Source of the DNA: Gnetum montanum
Taxonomy: Eukaryota > Streptophyta > Gnetopsida > Gnetales > Gnetaceae
Direction of reading: 5' to 3'
NCBI GenBank assembly: GCA_015680685.1
Contig: MNCI01014694.1
Coordinates: forward strand, 935,136-999,135
DNA length: 64,000 nucleotides
Of the stretch, positions 32,722-44,905 are shown in pieces. The position numbers were made by a program, and so were the translations under genes. Within the stretch, counting starts at the first letter, position 1. Each line of letters opens with the position of its first letter. Under the pieces are notes generated by a model. That model was not told where the DNA came from and did not search any database. It saw nothing but the letters and a program-made list of their open reading frames with translations.

Positions 32722-34745
32722 GGTATCCCCCATAACTAAATGGTTGAGCATGGCTAGGATTAATAAATGAAAGGTTGGGATCCTTGCATGTTGGAAATAT
32801 TGGGATCTAGTCATATCTGAACCACTGGGTGTCTTTTGATGTGGTGGTTGGAATGTACCCCAAGTGGGGTTCACACACTTGATTATGGTAAGCATAGTGG
32901 GGCAATTTATAAGATGTAATCAATTGATGAGTGGTTGATCCACTATGACACTTGTGATTGTAAGATGGTATGCAAGGATCGGTATATCTCTCTACATGGC
33001 AATATCCATTAGGCCCCATGGTTGTTGGAGTATTGAGTGGTGGCCCTGATAAGGTAACTAAGGTGTTGGGTTTGAGGAGGGAGCTGCACCATAGTGTTGA
33101 ACTTATGCTGGGTTGGAAGGTACAGTGGGCTCTAAATTGTGCTATCCCTTCTTACGGTCATGCCTAAAGAAGGGCATCTTCAATGTTGAGGAGAATTCCC
33201 ATGACTGTTGTCAGTAGAAGTACAAGTAATATTCATGGGTTGCTGCTGTGGTGCAAAACCTTTTGGAATACTTTGTGGTGATGTAGAAGGAGGTGAACGA
33301 TGAGAATGTTGAAATTGAGGAGAAGTGTAAGGTATCCAAGGTGGTGGTTGTGTTGGAGAGGACATGGGTTGATAGTATTGAGGAGAATAATAATAGTGTG
33401 ATGAGATAAAGTATGTTGACCCAGTTGGAGAAATAGGATGTTGAACTTGATTAGCACTTAGGTTTGGATGGTATGAAGGGTGCAACTAGTTTGAGGGTGG
33501 CCTCCCCCATGATTGGGATTGTTGCCACTGTGATTGAACACAGTATCTCTGTATGAACTCTGGGTGCAACACTCTTTCCCAATGCTCATTCAAATGTGAC
33601 AAGATTGGACATTGGCCCTTAGGGTGATTGTACAGGCAATCATTACATTGACACATATGATTGGCAATTAAGTTCTTATTCTCTTTTACCCTTCTTTCCA
33701 ATTTTCTAAAGGTGTTTCATCCTACTTCTTGATTTTTCATAACTCTATCCTCAATAATGTTGGCATATTCTCCACACATTTTATGTATCCATTCCATCAT
33801 CTTATTGATCTTTGCCTTAACTTCATCCAATGATTGTAGTGTTGGCAAAGATGATTCCACCTCCTTTAGGTGAGTTGATTTCTCCTCTTCATTATCATGG
33901 GGCCTTGTTGATTTAAATTTTTGGGCCTGTTGAGATTTTTCAACATTTTCCCATCTAGCCATTTCTCCTTCTTCTTTTGCTACCTGCTTAATAAGCTCTT
34001 GAATTTGATGGGTTCATAGCTCGTATAGTTGACCTTGGGCATACATCCCTAGAGTCTCCCTTGTTTCATTACAGAGCCCATCAATAATGTGGTACATTAG
34101 CTTTTCCTTAGAGAACTCATGGCCTGGGTAGTTGTTTAACAATGCATAATATCATTCTAAGGCCATGTCCAAGGGTTCATGTTGCACTTCTTTCCACTCT
34201 TGGATTTGTGTCCTCAAGGCTGATACTCTTACATAAGTTTGATATCTTTCGTTGAAGAGTTCTACCATTATTGTCCAACGTTGGATTGATTTTGGTTTTA
34301 ACGACCTATACGATACTTTTGCGTGGCCAATGAGTGTCATAGGAAAGAGCTTAAGTTTTTCCCATTCATTATCAATGTTGTTCCATGTAAAAGCATTGTA
34401 GAAGGCTTGTAAATGTTGTTGCAGATCTAAATCGTAGCCTCTTGAAAACTTAGGAAAGTTGTTTAAGTCAAGCCTGGGTAGACGACTTTCCTTGTGATGC
34501 CTACAAGATATTCGAACAGCTTCTTGTATTTGTGTTAGGATCGTAGTGGCTAGTAGGGGTTCATCGTCACTAGGTAGGTTATGCATTCATGAGTTGGGAT
34601 GATGTTGTCTTTGTTTATGTTTATAGGAAACCCATACATCAGATTGGGTACTCCAAACTTCATCTTCATCATCATATAATTTTTTGGTTCTCCAATGAAT
34701 TGCCTTACTAGTTCTTGCGTTATCATAGTCTTGTGAGAGAGACAT
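32722..34745 (-). pseudogene. R5 gag (nearly full length)
   Basis: It starts MSLSQDYDNARTSKAIHW at 34745. One frame can be followed to 33180 through stops at 34587, 34152, about 34020, 33717 and 33486, most of them TGA where R3 has Arg. Core: LPRLDLNNFPKFSRGYDLD, LQQHLQAFYNAFTWNN, LIGHAKVSYRSLKPKSIQ and LFNERYQTYVRVSALRTQI. A charged helical region follows (EEGEMARWENVEK, 33970; LQSLDEVKAKINKMMEWIH), then the zinc knuckle CNDCLYNHPKGQC (about 33655-33617). The C-terminus is Tyr/Pro/Gln-rich (SSHYYYSPQYYQP), shifts frame near 33150, and appears to end at FSYGGYPPF-TAA at about 32722. In the ancestor it would package element RNA. Confidence 0.85.
32724..32740 (-). other. R5 purine motif at gag end
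   Basis: The minus strand reads TTTAGTTATGGGGGATA, matching R3 16294-16277. A related motif, CAATCATGGGGGAGGCCACC, lies inside gag at 33516-33497 and closely resembles the post-pol motif of R4. Confidence 0.5.
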
Positions 34746-34857
34746 GGTTGTAAATTTGTGTGTGATTTAATTGCAATTATTTCTTCCTAAAAGATGTATC
34801 ATGAATGCTTTGTTACAGCAATCTTGTATGATTTAACTAATCTAAATAACTAGCACC

Positions 34858-34876
34858 ATCCCCAGCAATGATGCCA
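34858..34876 (-). other. R5 primer-binding site (tRNA-Asp type)
   Basis: The minus strand reads TGGCATCATTGCTGGGGAT, two bases after the LTR end. From memory, the plant tRNA-Asp site is TGGCGCCGTTGCCGGGGAT. The four differences are all G-to-A or C-to-T, as expected from decay of methylated cytosines. Confidence 0.7.
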
Positions 34877-34877
34877 A

Positions 34878-35782
34878 TGATGAGTGGCGAGGTACCCCTA
34901 CACTCAACCATACAAATACGAGCGTTTCATGCATGATCCGATCGAACTCCGTAGATGGGCTAGTTGTGGTATCTAGATAGTTACTCATTGATTGCAATTT
35001 GTTTTCTTCCCACTTGGACTAGTATTTGTTTTGTCACATATGGTTTAGTCCAAAGTGAGGTGTATGATATGTTCCTAAACTAATTGCTACTCCTGGAGGC
35101 AATGGAAAATAATATTTAATTAAGCTAGGAGGGAGAAGGGAGAGAGAGAGCTATACTAAGAGGAGATAGGGGAAGAGAATCTAAGCTAGCCTAAGTGTGA
35201 TGATCATTCGTTCCTTAATCATCTATACACATCTTAAACCTCGTGCATGACTACCACTGGGATTACCAAGCATAGATCCTAGGTACGCTACTGGGTTACC
35301 AAGTAGTCACACTTAAATGCTTGTGATTAAGTCATACTCATTCCGCATTTAAGGAGTTTAGGGTGAAGAGATATTAACTACAAAAGTAATAAATAAAAAT
35401 AACAATTAAATAGTTAAACTAAGTGAATGCTACAATAATGAAGTAATCTTGATCTTTATTTATAGTCATGTGCATGTCCAAGTACATCACACTCAAATAA
35501 AGGATGCCATACAATTACAATCATCACACTCCAGGCATGCACTAGGAGAAAAGAGTTGAGAGGAAAAAGTAACAAAAAGACTCTACTCTAACAATAAACT
35601 GACTCACTAAAAATTGACTTTCAGACTCGTTTCTCATATGCCTACATGTGTATTTATAGGCCCACGCAGGAACTATGATATCACGTATCCGATATCGTTC
35701 TTGGGTGCGATATCGTGTACCCAATATCATATATTCGATATCATGGGTCTGATATCACAACTAGATGAATCACAATTCATTA
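34878..35782 (-). repeat. R5 5' LTR (full length, 905 bp)
   Basis: The minus-strand start is TAATGAATTGTG (expected TGATGA), and the end is CCACTCATCA at 34878. U3 carries six GATATC or near-GATATC units (35676-35756), then TATAAATA at 35658-35651. R-U5 holds TTTATTTGAG and AATAAAGATCAAG. The right edge is 30 bp from the R6 insertion site. Confidence 0.85.
35651..35658 (-). promoter_or_regulatory. TATA box of R5 5' LTR
   Basis: TATAAATA on the minus strand, just downstream of the GATATC array; the same box is at 27644-27637 in the 3' LTR. Confidence 0.6.
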
Positions 35783-35807
35783 GCTTCCATATACAAAATT
35801 AATCAAC

Positions 35808-35812
35808 CTAGG
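35808..35812 (+). other. R6 target-site duplication, left
   Basis: CTAGG, repeated at 49107-49111 directly after the 3' LTR. Confidence 0.85.
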
Positions 35813-36672
35813 TGATAAAAATAATTTATGTCAGTGATGTGATATCGTATTTCTACTTACATCATCATTGATATGATGTAGTAGGTCCTAGTTTTCACTA
35901 TAAATACCAAACCACCATTGCATCAAATGAACAAATTTCATTCAACCCTTAGTGAAATTCTTGCAGTTTCTTTCTATGAGTTACACTTAGAGTTAGAGTT
36001 AGAAGTGAATATCTATAGTGTGGTAACTAAAAGTTGTATGGAGTCTTTATTTGAGTAGATTGTACCTAGACACATTTTATGATCGACAATAAAGATCAAG
36101 ATTGTTTCTTTCCATTGTAGCATCTCACTTAGTTTGCTTTTATTTTCTAATATGTTTACTTTGATTAAGTTCTTTACATTTTCTAAGTACTTTACTTTTC
36201 CAATGTTCATTAGTAAGGTTGAATAAGTAAAACTAGTTTCAAGCATTAAGTGTAATCATTTGATAACCTAGTAGTGACTTCACTTGATTTACTTAGTAAT
36301 GAATTCACTTGGGAATCCCAACGATAGTTACATGAGCCTAAGGCATGTATGACAAGCTAGGAATGGATGCTTATTGCCATAGTCTAGGATAGATCTATAT
36401 TTTTGTTTTTACATTGACTTAGAATTTATTCTCATTTTTGTTATGGAAACACTTGGATTAATTTAAGCCCACAACATCATGATATTCTATAACTCATCAA
36501 GAGTTGAACCATACTACTCATACTTCAGTAACTCAATGTGAGAAGACAATGATCATACTTCAACTATCAAAGACAAGCATACATATATTATCAATTCATA
36601 GATTATGACCTAGTCATGCGTGAACACTTGTGACTTGTATGGTGGAGTGTTGGAATACCTAGCCACTCATCA
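35813..36672 (+). repeat. R6 5' LTR
   Basis: It starts TGATAAAAATAA and ends CCACTCATCA. TATAAATA is at 35899-35906. From there on the two LTRs align well (TTAGTGAAATTCTTGCAGTT, GAGTTACACTTAGAGTT), while the first 90 bp differ strongly. Only one GATATC remains (35839-35845 region). Confidence 0.9.
35899..35906 (+). promoter_or_regulatory. TATA box of R6 5' LTR
   Basis: CACTATAAATACC, conserved at 48339-48346 in the 3' LTR. Confidence 0.65.
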
Positions 36673-36673
36673 T

Positions 36674-36692
36674 TAGCATCGTTGCTAGAGAT
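36674..36692 (+). other. R6 primer-binding site (tRNA-Asp type)
   Basis: TAGCATCGTTGCTAGAGAT follows the LTR end. It differs from TGGCGCCGTTGCCGGGGAT (tRNA-Asp site, from memory) at six positions, all G-to-A or C-to-T. Confidence 0.65.
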
Positions 36693-36818
36693 GTGTCAAT
36701 GTTTGCTTAGTAGTTGATTTTATAAGAGTTCATTGTATTAAGAATCAAAAAGTCTATCTTTCACACTTAAACTAATTCTTTTAACACACACACATTCTTA
36801 AAAGCATAAAAATGTAAT

Positions 36819-39330
36819 ATGGCTTCTACACTTAAGGAGAAATCACCATCTACTATTGAATTCAACAAGAGTCATGACCAAAACTATAATGAAGAAGACT
36901 GGAGTATGCCTATGTAAACTAGAATCTCCTATGCTTACAATGATCTATATTATCCTGATATCACATTTTTCTTTCACCAGGATGAATAACTAAGGTGGAG
37001 AGATTTATAGGGGAACATCATTTTACCTCCTATAATATTCTACACCATCTATGCTACAAGAAATCCTTGTAAGATCAAACCTTGACCATGTAGAAGAAGG
37101 TAACCACATCATAAAGCATATGACCAGGCCATACCAACCAACAAAAGCATAGGTAAGAAGGGATGCTACTATGGAGACAAGGAATAAGCTTGATAAAGGA
37201 AAGAAAGTACCACAAATGATTTTCCTAGAGGAAAGAGATGATGCCATGTTCCACATAGAAAATTCTATCAAACCCATGGATATCAATCTTAAACACTGGT
37301 CGTTCATATCAAAGATCTTGTCAAGATATAGTTGCATTCAAATCTTCCTAAAATGCCCAAAGGAGATAAGTAAGAATTCACATTATAGAGGAGCTCAAGG
37401 CCTGGAACCTTTACTTAATCAAAAAGAGATGAATTAAGAAGTCATAGAAGGAGAACTAGTCAACATTGTTCTCCAACTTCTTTCTCTTCCTTACACTTCT
37501 CTTGAGAGTATGACAAGAGAGAAAGACAAATAAGATATCACAATAGTAAAACATGAAGAAAGTTTGAGAGGCATGAGCATCAAAGAAGACATCTTGATAA
37601 TGAACAAGATGATTATGAGCAAAGAAGAGAAAGAATCAAGCATGAAGAGAGAGAGCATTATGAGCATCAAAGAGGTCACCACTACAATAGATCTCATAGA
37701 CTCAAAGATTATGAAGAATCCTTATTGGCTACTCATAGCATTATTAATATTATGGAAACAATGCATATTCCTACTAGGTATGTAGGGGATAGTCGTATCA
37801 AGTGACTAAATATGAACAATATTTTGAAATTCAAATGTGGATAGAATGCAAATCCATAGCACCATCTTCAAGCCTTCCACATTGCTTGCACCTTGCAAAA
37901 CACTGAAAATGATTAGTAGAAACTAAAGTTTTTTTTTTAAAAACACTCATAAAGAAAGCAAAGAATTGATACAGATCCTTAGAACTAGAATCTATTTAAA
38001 GATGTAGTACAATGTTAGAGCTCTTCAATGAAAAATATCAAAGTTATTCAAAAGTGTTTAATTTGAAAAAATAGATTCAAGGATGGAAGCAAGGAACAAA
38101 TGAATCCCTTGATGCAATAATAGGAATATATTATTCTCTACTTCACATGTGCCAAGGCCATGGTTTTTCTTAAAATGAACAACTCTGACACATTGTTGAT
38201 GGGTAAGAAACAAAATAAGAGAAACCCTTGGGGTATATGCCCAAGGAAGGTTATCCAAAATGATGGCTCATTGTATTGAAAGATTGATAGACTAAGTGGC
38301 AAAAGAGGAAGGAAAATTAAAGAAAAGAGAATTAGCTAAAGAATTTAATCAATATCCTACAATGAGAAAAAGGGATGTGAGAATATGTGAAAGATAAGAA
38401 AAAGAAACTTTGTAGGATACAATTCAATGGAAGAATCCACTCATCCAAAAATTAGCTAATGATATTGTGACTAAGTTAGAGAAAATGTGGGATTTCGTGG
38501 ATGAAAAATTTGCTACTACACTTAAGATAGTAGAGGAGAAGACTAAACAAGCCTCAAATAAAAAGAAGAAAAGAAGATACAAAGGAAGAGAAAAATACAA
38601 AAATAAAACAAAGTTGTTGTAGTTGAAGAATTAATAGACTCCAATTTGGAAGACAATGAATGATGCAAATTGTGTTAATATGAACATCTTAAGGGTTGTT
38701 TTCTTGTTATGGCCCATTTGCAAAAGTCTAGGACATATGCACTTAATCTAAAATTTGTTAAGAAACAAATGCTAAGACAAGTACCTTACCCACTGACAAA
38801 CTTACCAACCATCATATTATCCAAGTGAAGTTTGTCCTTAACTGCAAGAACAATACTAACAATAGTGGAAACAACCACAAGCATGGGGGATGCTACCATC
38901 TAGGTAGCACTATCCATATAGGCAACTAGATCCTTATGGATATTATGTTCAGCATTCAATCTCTCCAGGAAATACTTTGATCCATTCCTCCTCTCACTAC
39001 TATCTACCAAAATATCATAGACCCACTACTTTGCGAATGGAACCACATTCTTATGTATCCTAACCAATAGTTGGTTCATCATTTCAAACTCCTAACTCCC
39101 TACCACTAGTGCTACCACCAGTTATGCAAGGAGAACTACCAACACAACTGCAACAAAAAAGTTTCACCAGGGTAGTTAATACACAAGAGGGTGTGATCAC
39201 AAGTGAACTAAGGCCCTGGAAACATCTTTTTTTATGGAAAAGTCCTAAAGAGGTTCAAAGGATGGGAAATTTCACCTATGTTAATTCCATTCACACATAC
39301 TCCTCTAGGAGACACTATGCCTCCAAGTTC
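36819..39330 (+). pseudogene. R6 gag
   Basis: The first ATG (MASTLKEKSPSTIEF) opens a decayed gag. Recognisable parts: a charged HEEREHYEHQRGHHYNR run (about 37640-37700); ESLLATHSIINIMETMHIP; LNMNNILKFKCG aligned with R5 LDLNNFPKFSRG; HLQAFHIACTL; and the zinc knuckle CKLCQYEHLKGCF, with a stop in place of Gln (about 38660-38705). A CATGGGGGATG motif at 38884-38894 sits where R5 gag has SWGRPP. The tail to 39330 is Ser/Thr/Tyr-rich. Many stops and frameshifts. Confidence 0.7.
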
Positions 39331-39449
39331 TAGAGATAAGAACTTGATCACCATCATGATTACTTAAATAGTCACATACTAGATTAAAGCATAAGCACTT
39401 CCCAAGAAGAGAACAAACCCTAGAAGTCCCTTAGTATCTCTACAGATAA

Positions 39450-40200
39450 TAGGACATAAACCCTACAAGGCTCTACTATATTTAGGGTTAGGAGTAAATC
39501 TAATTTCACAAGATGTGTACAAAGCCTGAAATCTACCTCCATTGAAGAAAAGAAACATCCAACTAGAGCTTATGAATTAGTTAATTGCCATCCCACTTGG
39601 ACAAGTGGAAGATGTCATCACTACCATAAGTGGCTAGTACTATCTTGCTAATTTTCTTATCATCCATGTGGGAAATACTAAAAGAGAAATTCCTATAATT
39701 ATGGGAATGGCATGGCTTAGCACTATAGATGCTAAGCTATGAATTATAGACTTATCCTTGGAAATCTCTAAGGAGGATGAAGTTGGAATTGTATAGCAAC
39801 ATAGAGTTCCATGTATCACATAAAACAATAATAGGTCCAACTATGCAAAAAATTTGGACTATGAAAGATAACATCATCACAACATGTAATAGATGTATAG
39901 AAGATATGTGTGTACAAAATTGTTTATATGCAACAACCACCCACCAAGAAGGAACCCAATGGTTGGTCACTGAAGAGAAAACCAAATTGAATATATGCAT
40001 AAAATCAACAAATGAAATCACAAGTGCCTATGTAGAAAAAATTAATAAGATAGAACAACTTCAAAGATCACCTCCTCACATTAAATCACATCAAGAGGAA
40101 GATATTGAATGGGAAAGACTAAACATACAAGAGACCTATGAACTAGAACCATTAGAATTGAGAGCCCTACTAGATACACTTGAATATGCATTTTAAAACA
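39450..40200 (+). pseudogene. R6 protease region and spacer to RT
   Basis: GLGVNLISQDVYKA (about 39484) marks the protease after its catalytic loop, whose D-S/T-G is no longer readable. PLGQVEDVITTISG, HVGNTKREIPIIMGMAWLST and DLSLEISKED follow, in line with R4. The 139-codon ORF at 39777-40196 covers the linker between protease and reverse transcriptase (…ELEPLELRALLDTLEYAF) and is probably translated gag-pol sequence that has stayed open by chance. Confidence 0.65.
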
Positions 40201-41640
40201 ATAAAAAACTGGCAATTATAAGTGTCAAACTAGATAAGAAATAAAAGAGAAAATTACTAAAAGTGGTAAATGAATGGCCAACTATATTTGCATGGTCCTA
40301 TGATGAGATCACTAGAATTAGTCCATGTATATGCCAACATTGAATCTATACAGATCCAGATATTAAACCATGCCACCAACCTCAACAAAGGTTGAATCTA
40401 AAGCTTAAGAAAGTTGTTAGGCAATGCTAGAAAAACTACTAAGTGTAGTATTCATCTATCCTATAATAGATAGTCAATGGGTTAGCCCATTAGTCATTGT
40501 GCCAAAGAAGGATGTTAAATATAGGGTTTGTATTGATTTTTGGTTGTTAAAGATGGTAACATTTAAGGACCATTTCCCTCTACCATCTATTAACTAGAAC
40601 CTATACACTATAGCAGGACATTAGTATTATAGCTTTCTAGATGGGTATAGTGGTTACAATCAAATCTAAATTACATCAGAAGACCAAGAAAAGACCACAT
40701 TCACTAGTCCATGGGGAACATTTTCCTACAAGAAAATGCCCTTTGGCTTGTATAATGCATCTGCTACATTTCAAAGACTAGTATTCAGCATCTTCTAAAA
40801 GAAAATTGGCAATGGAGTTGAAGTCTTTATGAAAGACTTCTCCAAATATGGGCTAGACTTTATGTAGGCCTTGGAGCATTTGGAGTAGGTACTAAAAAGA
40901 TGTGTAGAAACCAATCTAAAGCTCAATCTATAGAAAATTCATTTCATGGTTCAAGATGGTATAGTTCTGGAGCACAAAGTATCTCATAAGAAAATAGATG
41001 TAAATTTAGAGAAGATCAAAGTCATCCAGAATGTCACTCAAAGGCTACAAACTATTAAACATGTCAGATCATTTTTAGGCCATATAGGATAGTACAGATA
41101 ATTCATCAAAAAAATTTTAAAGATCATGAAACCACTAGTAGAATTAACCAAGAAAGATGCACCATTTCTATGGATAGAACAATGTGAGAAAGCATTTGGG
41201 ACTTTAAAATAGAATCTAATTGAGACATAAATCCTTTGAGCTTTGAATTAGTTAGTGCATTTTCACATTATGATGGATGCTTCAAATTATGCACTATGAG
41301 CAGTACTAACTCAATTGAATGAGTAGAAAAGACCTTATTATATACACTATGCTAGTTAAAGCATTGTTGGGGCACAACTTAACTACTCCACAATAGAAAA
41401 GGAGCTAATGGCCATGGTGTATGTACTTGAAGAATTTAGACATTATGTGCTCGAGTACCTCATTTATATCCACATAGATCATATTGCCATCATATTTCTA
41501 ACGAAAAAGTTAGTGGTCAATACTAGAGTGATAAGATGACTAGTTATCTTACAAGAATTTGACATCATCGTGCTTGATAAAAAAGGAATAAAAAATGTGG
41601 AAGAAAATCATTTATCAAGACTAAGATGGAAACCCCAAGA
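40201..41640 (+). pseudogene. R6 reverse transcriptase and RNase H
   Basis: Visible blocks: FLDGYSGYNQI-like segment (40635-40670), FTSPWGTFSYKKMPFGLYNA (about 40700-40760), the catalytic box EVFMKDFSKYG (40820-40850; FMDD changed to FMKD), KRCVETNLKLNL, EHKVSHKKIDVNLEKIKVI, HVRSFLGHIG, and DAPFLWIEQCEKAFGTL. RNase H starts at HIMMDASNYAL (about 41266) with SIVGAQLNYSTIEKELMAMV and FRHYVLEYLIYIHIDHIAI. More than ten in-frame stops are present. Confidence 0.75.
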
Positions 41641-43010
41641 GAATGATGAACCATTATCATACTAGTTTCTTAATGAAAATTTATTTACAAAATTAACAAT
41701 AGCTATTAACTTAATAGAAAAATCATGGATTACTAATTACATGACTTATCGCACTACACAAGAGCTTCCTGTTGAGTGGAAAAAGAAATATAAAGAATAA
41801 TTCCTTCATAAAGTGCAAAGATATATGAAAAATAAATGGGAACCTTTATAAAATAAGCACTAACTAGTTAATAAGGTGGTGCATTCTAGAGGAGAGTTAA
41901 CAAAGAGACCTACAAGATGCACATGAAGGATCATGTGATGGTCACTATGTAGGATGAAGGGAAACACTAAAATTGATGATGGCATGCTACTTTTTACCTT
42001 CCATATTCAAGGATGTGCATTGGTTTACACAGTCTTGTGAAGGATGCAAAAGAGATGGAGGGTTAACAACTAGAAATGAAGGATCACAACAATTGATATA
42101 GCAATTGGAACCTTTTGACATTTGAAAAATGGATTTCATGGGTCCCATCACATCACTGTCTAATGAAAATTCTTACACTATAGTAACAATTGATTATTGC
42201 ACAATGTCAAATAGAAGCAGATGCAGTCAAGAATTGCACAACCAAAACATCTACTAAATTCTTTGAACAACAAGTGATGAATAGATTTGGAGTATCACAC
42301 TTGCTTATATCCAACAATAAGACTAGTTTTATAGGATATACATTCAAAAAGCTAATGCAATAACTTTGGGTGAATCATAAATTAACTACATCATACCACC
42401 CCCAAGCAAATGGTCAATTAGAAGTAACTAACCTAGAGATCACATGAATATTAACTAGAATAGTTAGTTGTTCTAAAAAGGATTGGAGGATGAATCTTAA
42501 TGATGCTCTATGGGTGTATAGATCCACCCAGAAACTTTATATAAGGGTATTTCCCATATGAGTTAGTTTATGGTAAACTACCTACATTACCAATTCAAGC
42601 AGAACTCAATACCCTTTCTACTACCAATACACTTAACCTCGATTTAAGATTAGCCTAAAGAGAACACCTCATGAATCTCAATCTTCTAGATGAAAACTAA
42701 TTGGTAGCCCAAAAAAGTAACAAAATTCATAAAAAGTACTCTAAACATAGGCATGATGCTAGAATAAGACAAGTATTAATCAAGCCAGGTGATAAATGCC
42801 TCTACTATAATCCCTGTCATGTCCCACAAAAGGTTAAGTTTCAAACCTTATGGGAAGGATCATATATCATCCATGCTACATACCAATATGGCACCATGTA
42901 GATATACCATCCAATAAATCCACAAGTGCTAATTCTTGTTAATATTCAACAAGTCAAACCTTATCATGAATTTCCCTACTCTCTCAAGGACTCTACCATC
43001 TCTACTAAGT
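41641..43010 (+). pseudogene. R6 integrase
   Basis: The zinc-binding region reads DAHEGSCDGHYVG then FTQSCEGCKRDGG (41915-42065). The core begins MDFMGPITSLSNE (about 42129). The second Asp is changed (SNNKTSFIG), and the catalytic Glu position is kept (NGQLEVTNLEI, about 42410). PYELVYGKLPTLPIQAELNT and a 66-codon open stretch (42701-42901: HDARIRQVLIKPGDKCLYYN) form the C-terminus. Stops and frameshifts throughout. The retained Glu contrasts with the Lys in R2 and R4. Confidence 0.75.
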
Positions 43011-43054
43011 AGTTTACCACTTGGTCGATCTACCAAATATCCACCTCTCATAAT

Positions 43055-43064
43055 AGTCATGGGG
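43055..43064 (+). other. R6 purine motif after pol
   Basis: AGTCATGGGG follows the integrase end, as in R2 and R4. Confidence 0.5.
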
Positions 43065-44678
43065 TTGTTAAATGTGATACTTAGGCACAAATTTTCCTTC
43101 TGACATTTTTTATTTACTTTTTATCTTTTTACTTTTATTACCAATTTTCACATTTTTCTATATTTTTCCAATTTCTTAATCATTTCTATTCTTAAATACC
43201 TTTTGAATTTTTTCTACATTTTTTCCTTTCATACCACTTTTTCCATTCGTATAATTTTTGCTATTCTTATGATTTTTCTATAATTTTTCTTTATCTTTTT
43301 TTTACATGTTTTTTATTGCATTTTCTAATAAAGTGCAAGGAATAAAAAAAGATGTAGTCCTAATAATATGAATTTAATTCTATATTATCAAATCATTGAA
43401 GGACTAATTTTATATATAGTGAGACCACATCATTCATCCACTCATTTCTAATAATAAGGGATTCTTACCATGGACATAATGATATTCTTTCCACAATAAA
43501 ATGAAAATAAACTTGGGATCATTATGTTTGGATAGAAAAGTGAAGAACCAAGTGGGAATGAAAAGAATGTGACATTTAGGGGATTTGTGAATTCCTTGAG
43601 GCTACTAGTATAAGTCTCATACTGCTATTAAGTTGTCTTATTTACTTAAGTTTTAATGAAAAATGGAAGTATGTATAAAATAAGTGCTACCTTACCATGT
43701 TACTAGAAAGACATGTTACCCATGTCTAAATGTAGTCCTCTAGTAAGGTTGACACAGTATTAATCTAATGAATGCACCAAATAAAATTTTTTGGGGGTTT
43801 CACTAGAAAGACATGTTACCCATTCCTGAAGGCACTCCTTTGTCTAATGGCCAAGTCTTCTTTAAAAAAAATTAAATTGTGCTATTAATAAATTACTTCC
43901 TTTAACTTCATTACCAAGTGTTAATATTTACAATAGTGGTAGTCTTGTGGTTGCTAGTTTTGGGATGATGTAATGTAGTGTCAATAGTGAGTGGTATGGA
44001 CTCGATTTGAATCTTGGATGGAATGGGTAATGATCACTTTAACCATACATTACACACAAGATTCATTATGCCTATGGTAAGATACTTGACCTTCCAATTT
44101 TTGCAATCCCTTGCTATTTCCATTCCATCTCATTATTATATTTAATCATACTTTAATGGTTCTATATATTATGATGTTGTTTTTTCATTTGAGCAATACT
44201 TGCACATGTGTTTTGGAAGATAGGTATGTTTAACATTCAACTCCTTAAGTGCCTACAGATGCTTGTAGGTATGGTTATACAAGGGAATTAAGCACTAGAG
44301 CTTACACTGGGGAGGATCCACTTGCATAACTTTTTTGCTTCATACTTGATGATCAAACCCATATCATCTTGTGCCTTCAAAACAGTTCAACCATTATTTT
44401 TCACTTTCCTTCCTACTCATAACTGATCATACTTTTGGCAATTCCTACCACCATTTCCTGTATACCTCATTGACTTACGTTGTCAAAGGTTCCTTCTTTG
44501 ACAAAATTTTATTGCCAAATTTTCATATTCTAATCATCATCTATGATTAAGACACCTTGAGACCAGCTCTACATCTTTCAAACTATCCATTTGATTTAAT
44601 TTTTCCTTAAAAGATTACTTAAAATCCAAAATTTTTTAAAGTTGGCATTGTAGCTATGATGGCATTGGTAAAAAATTC

Positions 44679-44691
44679 TATATATACATGT
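44679..44691 (+). promoter_or_regulatory. R6 ORF3 TATA-like box
   Basis: CTATATATACATG lies about 525-530 bp upstream of the ORF3 ATG at 45212, compared with 505 and 508 bp in R3 and R5. There is no GATATC array next to it. Confidence 0.45.
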
Positions 44692-44846
44692 GGGAGTTAG
44701 AAAATATTTCATTTTCTACATTCCAAGCAAGGGGAGTTCATGTTATATTTCTAATCCTTTTATGCTTGAACTTTCAAACTTCAGAACTTCCTCATCATAA
44801 CTTTAGTTTGTGTGATTTTTGAAACCTCTTGATCATGGGGCAACAC

Positions 44847-44905
44847 CTTAGTCATTGGGGGGTGGGAGGTGGGTGGGGCGTGTGGTGTGAGAGGGGGTTG
44901 TGGGG
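44847..44905 (+). other. G-rich, potential G-quadruplex stretch
   Basis: At least four runs of three or more G occur within 25 bp (GGGGGG, GGG, GGG, GGGG) and more follow to 44905. It includes the purine motif before ORF3. Confidence 0.55.

Larger units (their letters stand above)
27256..35782 (-). mobile_element. R5: gag-ORF3 retrotransposon lacking pol
   Basis: Minus-strand order: 5' LTR (35782-34878), primer-binding site (34876-34858), gag (34745 to about 32722), noncoding (32721-30759), ORF3 (30758-27962), polypurine tract (27785-27769), and 3' LTR (27768 to about 27256, truncated). No pol sequence is present between gag and ORF3, exactly as in R3. It is the most complete example of this architecture here, about 8.5 kb. 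The 3' LTR lacks its last 380 or so bases, where R4 protease begins. Confidence 0.85.
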
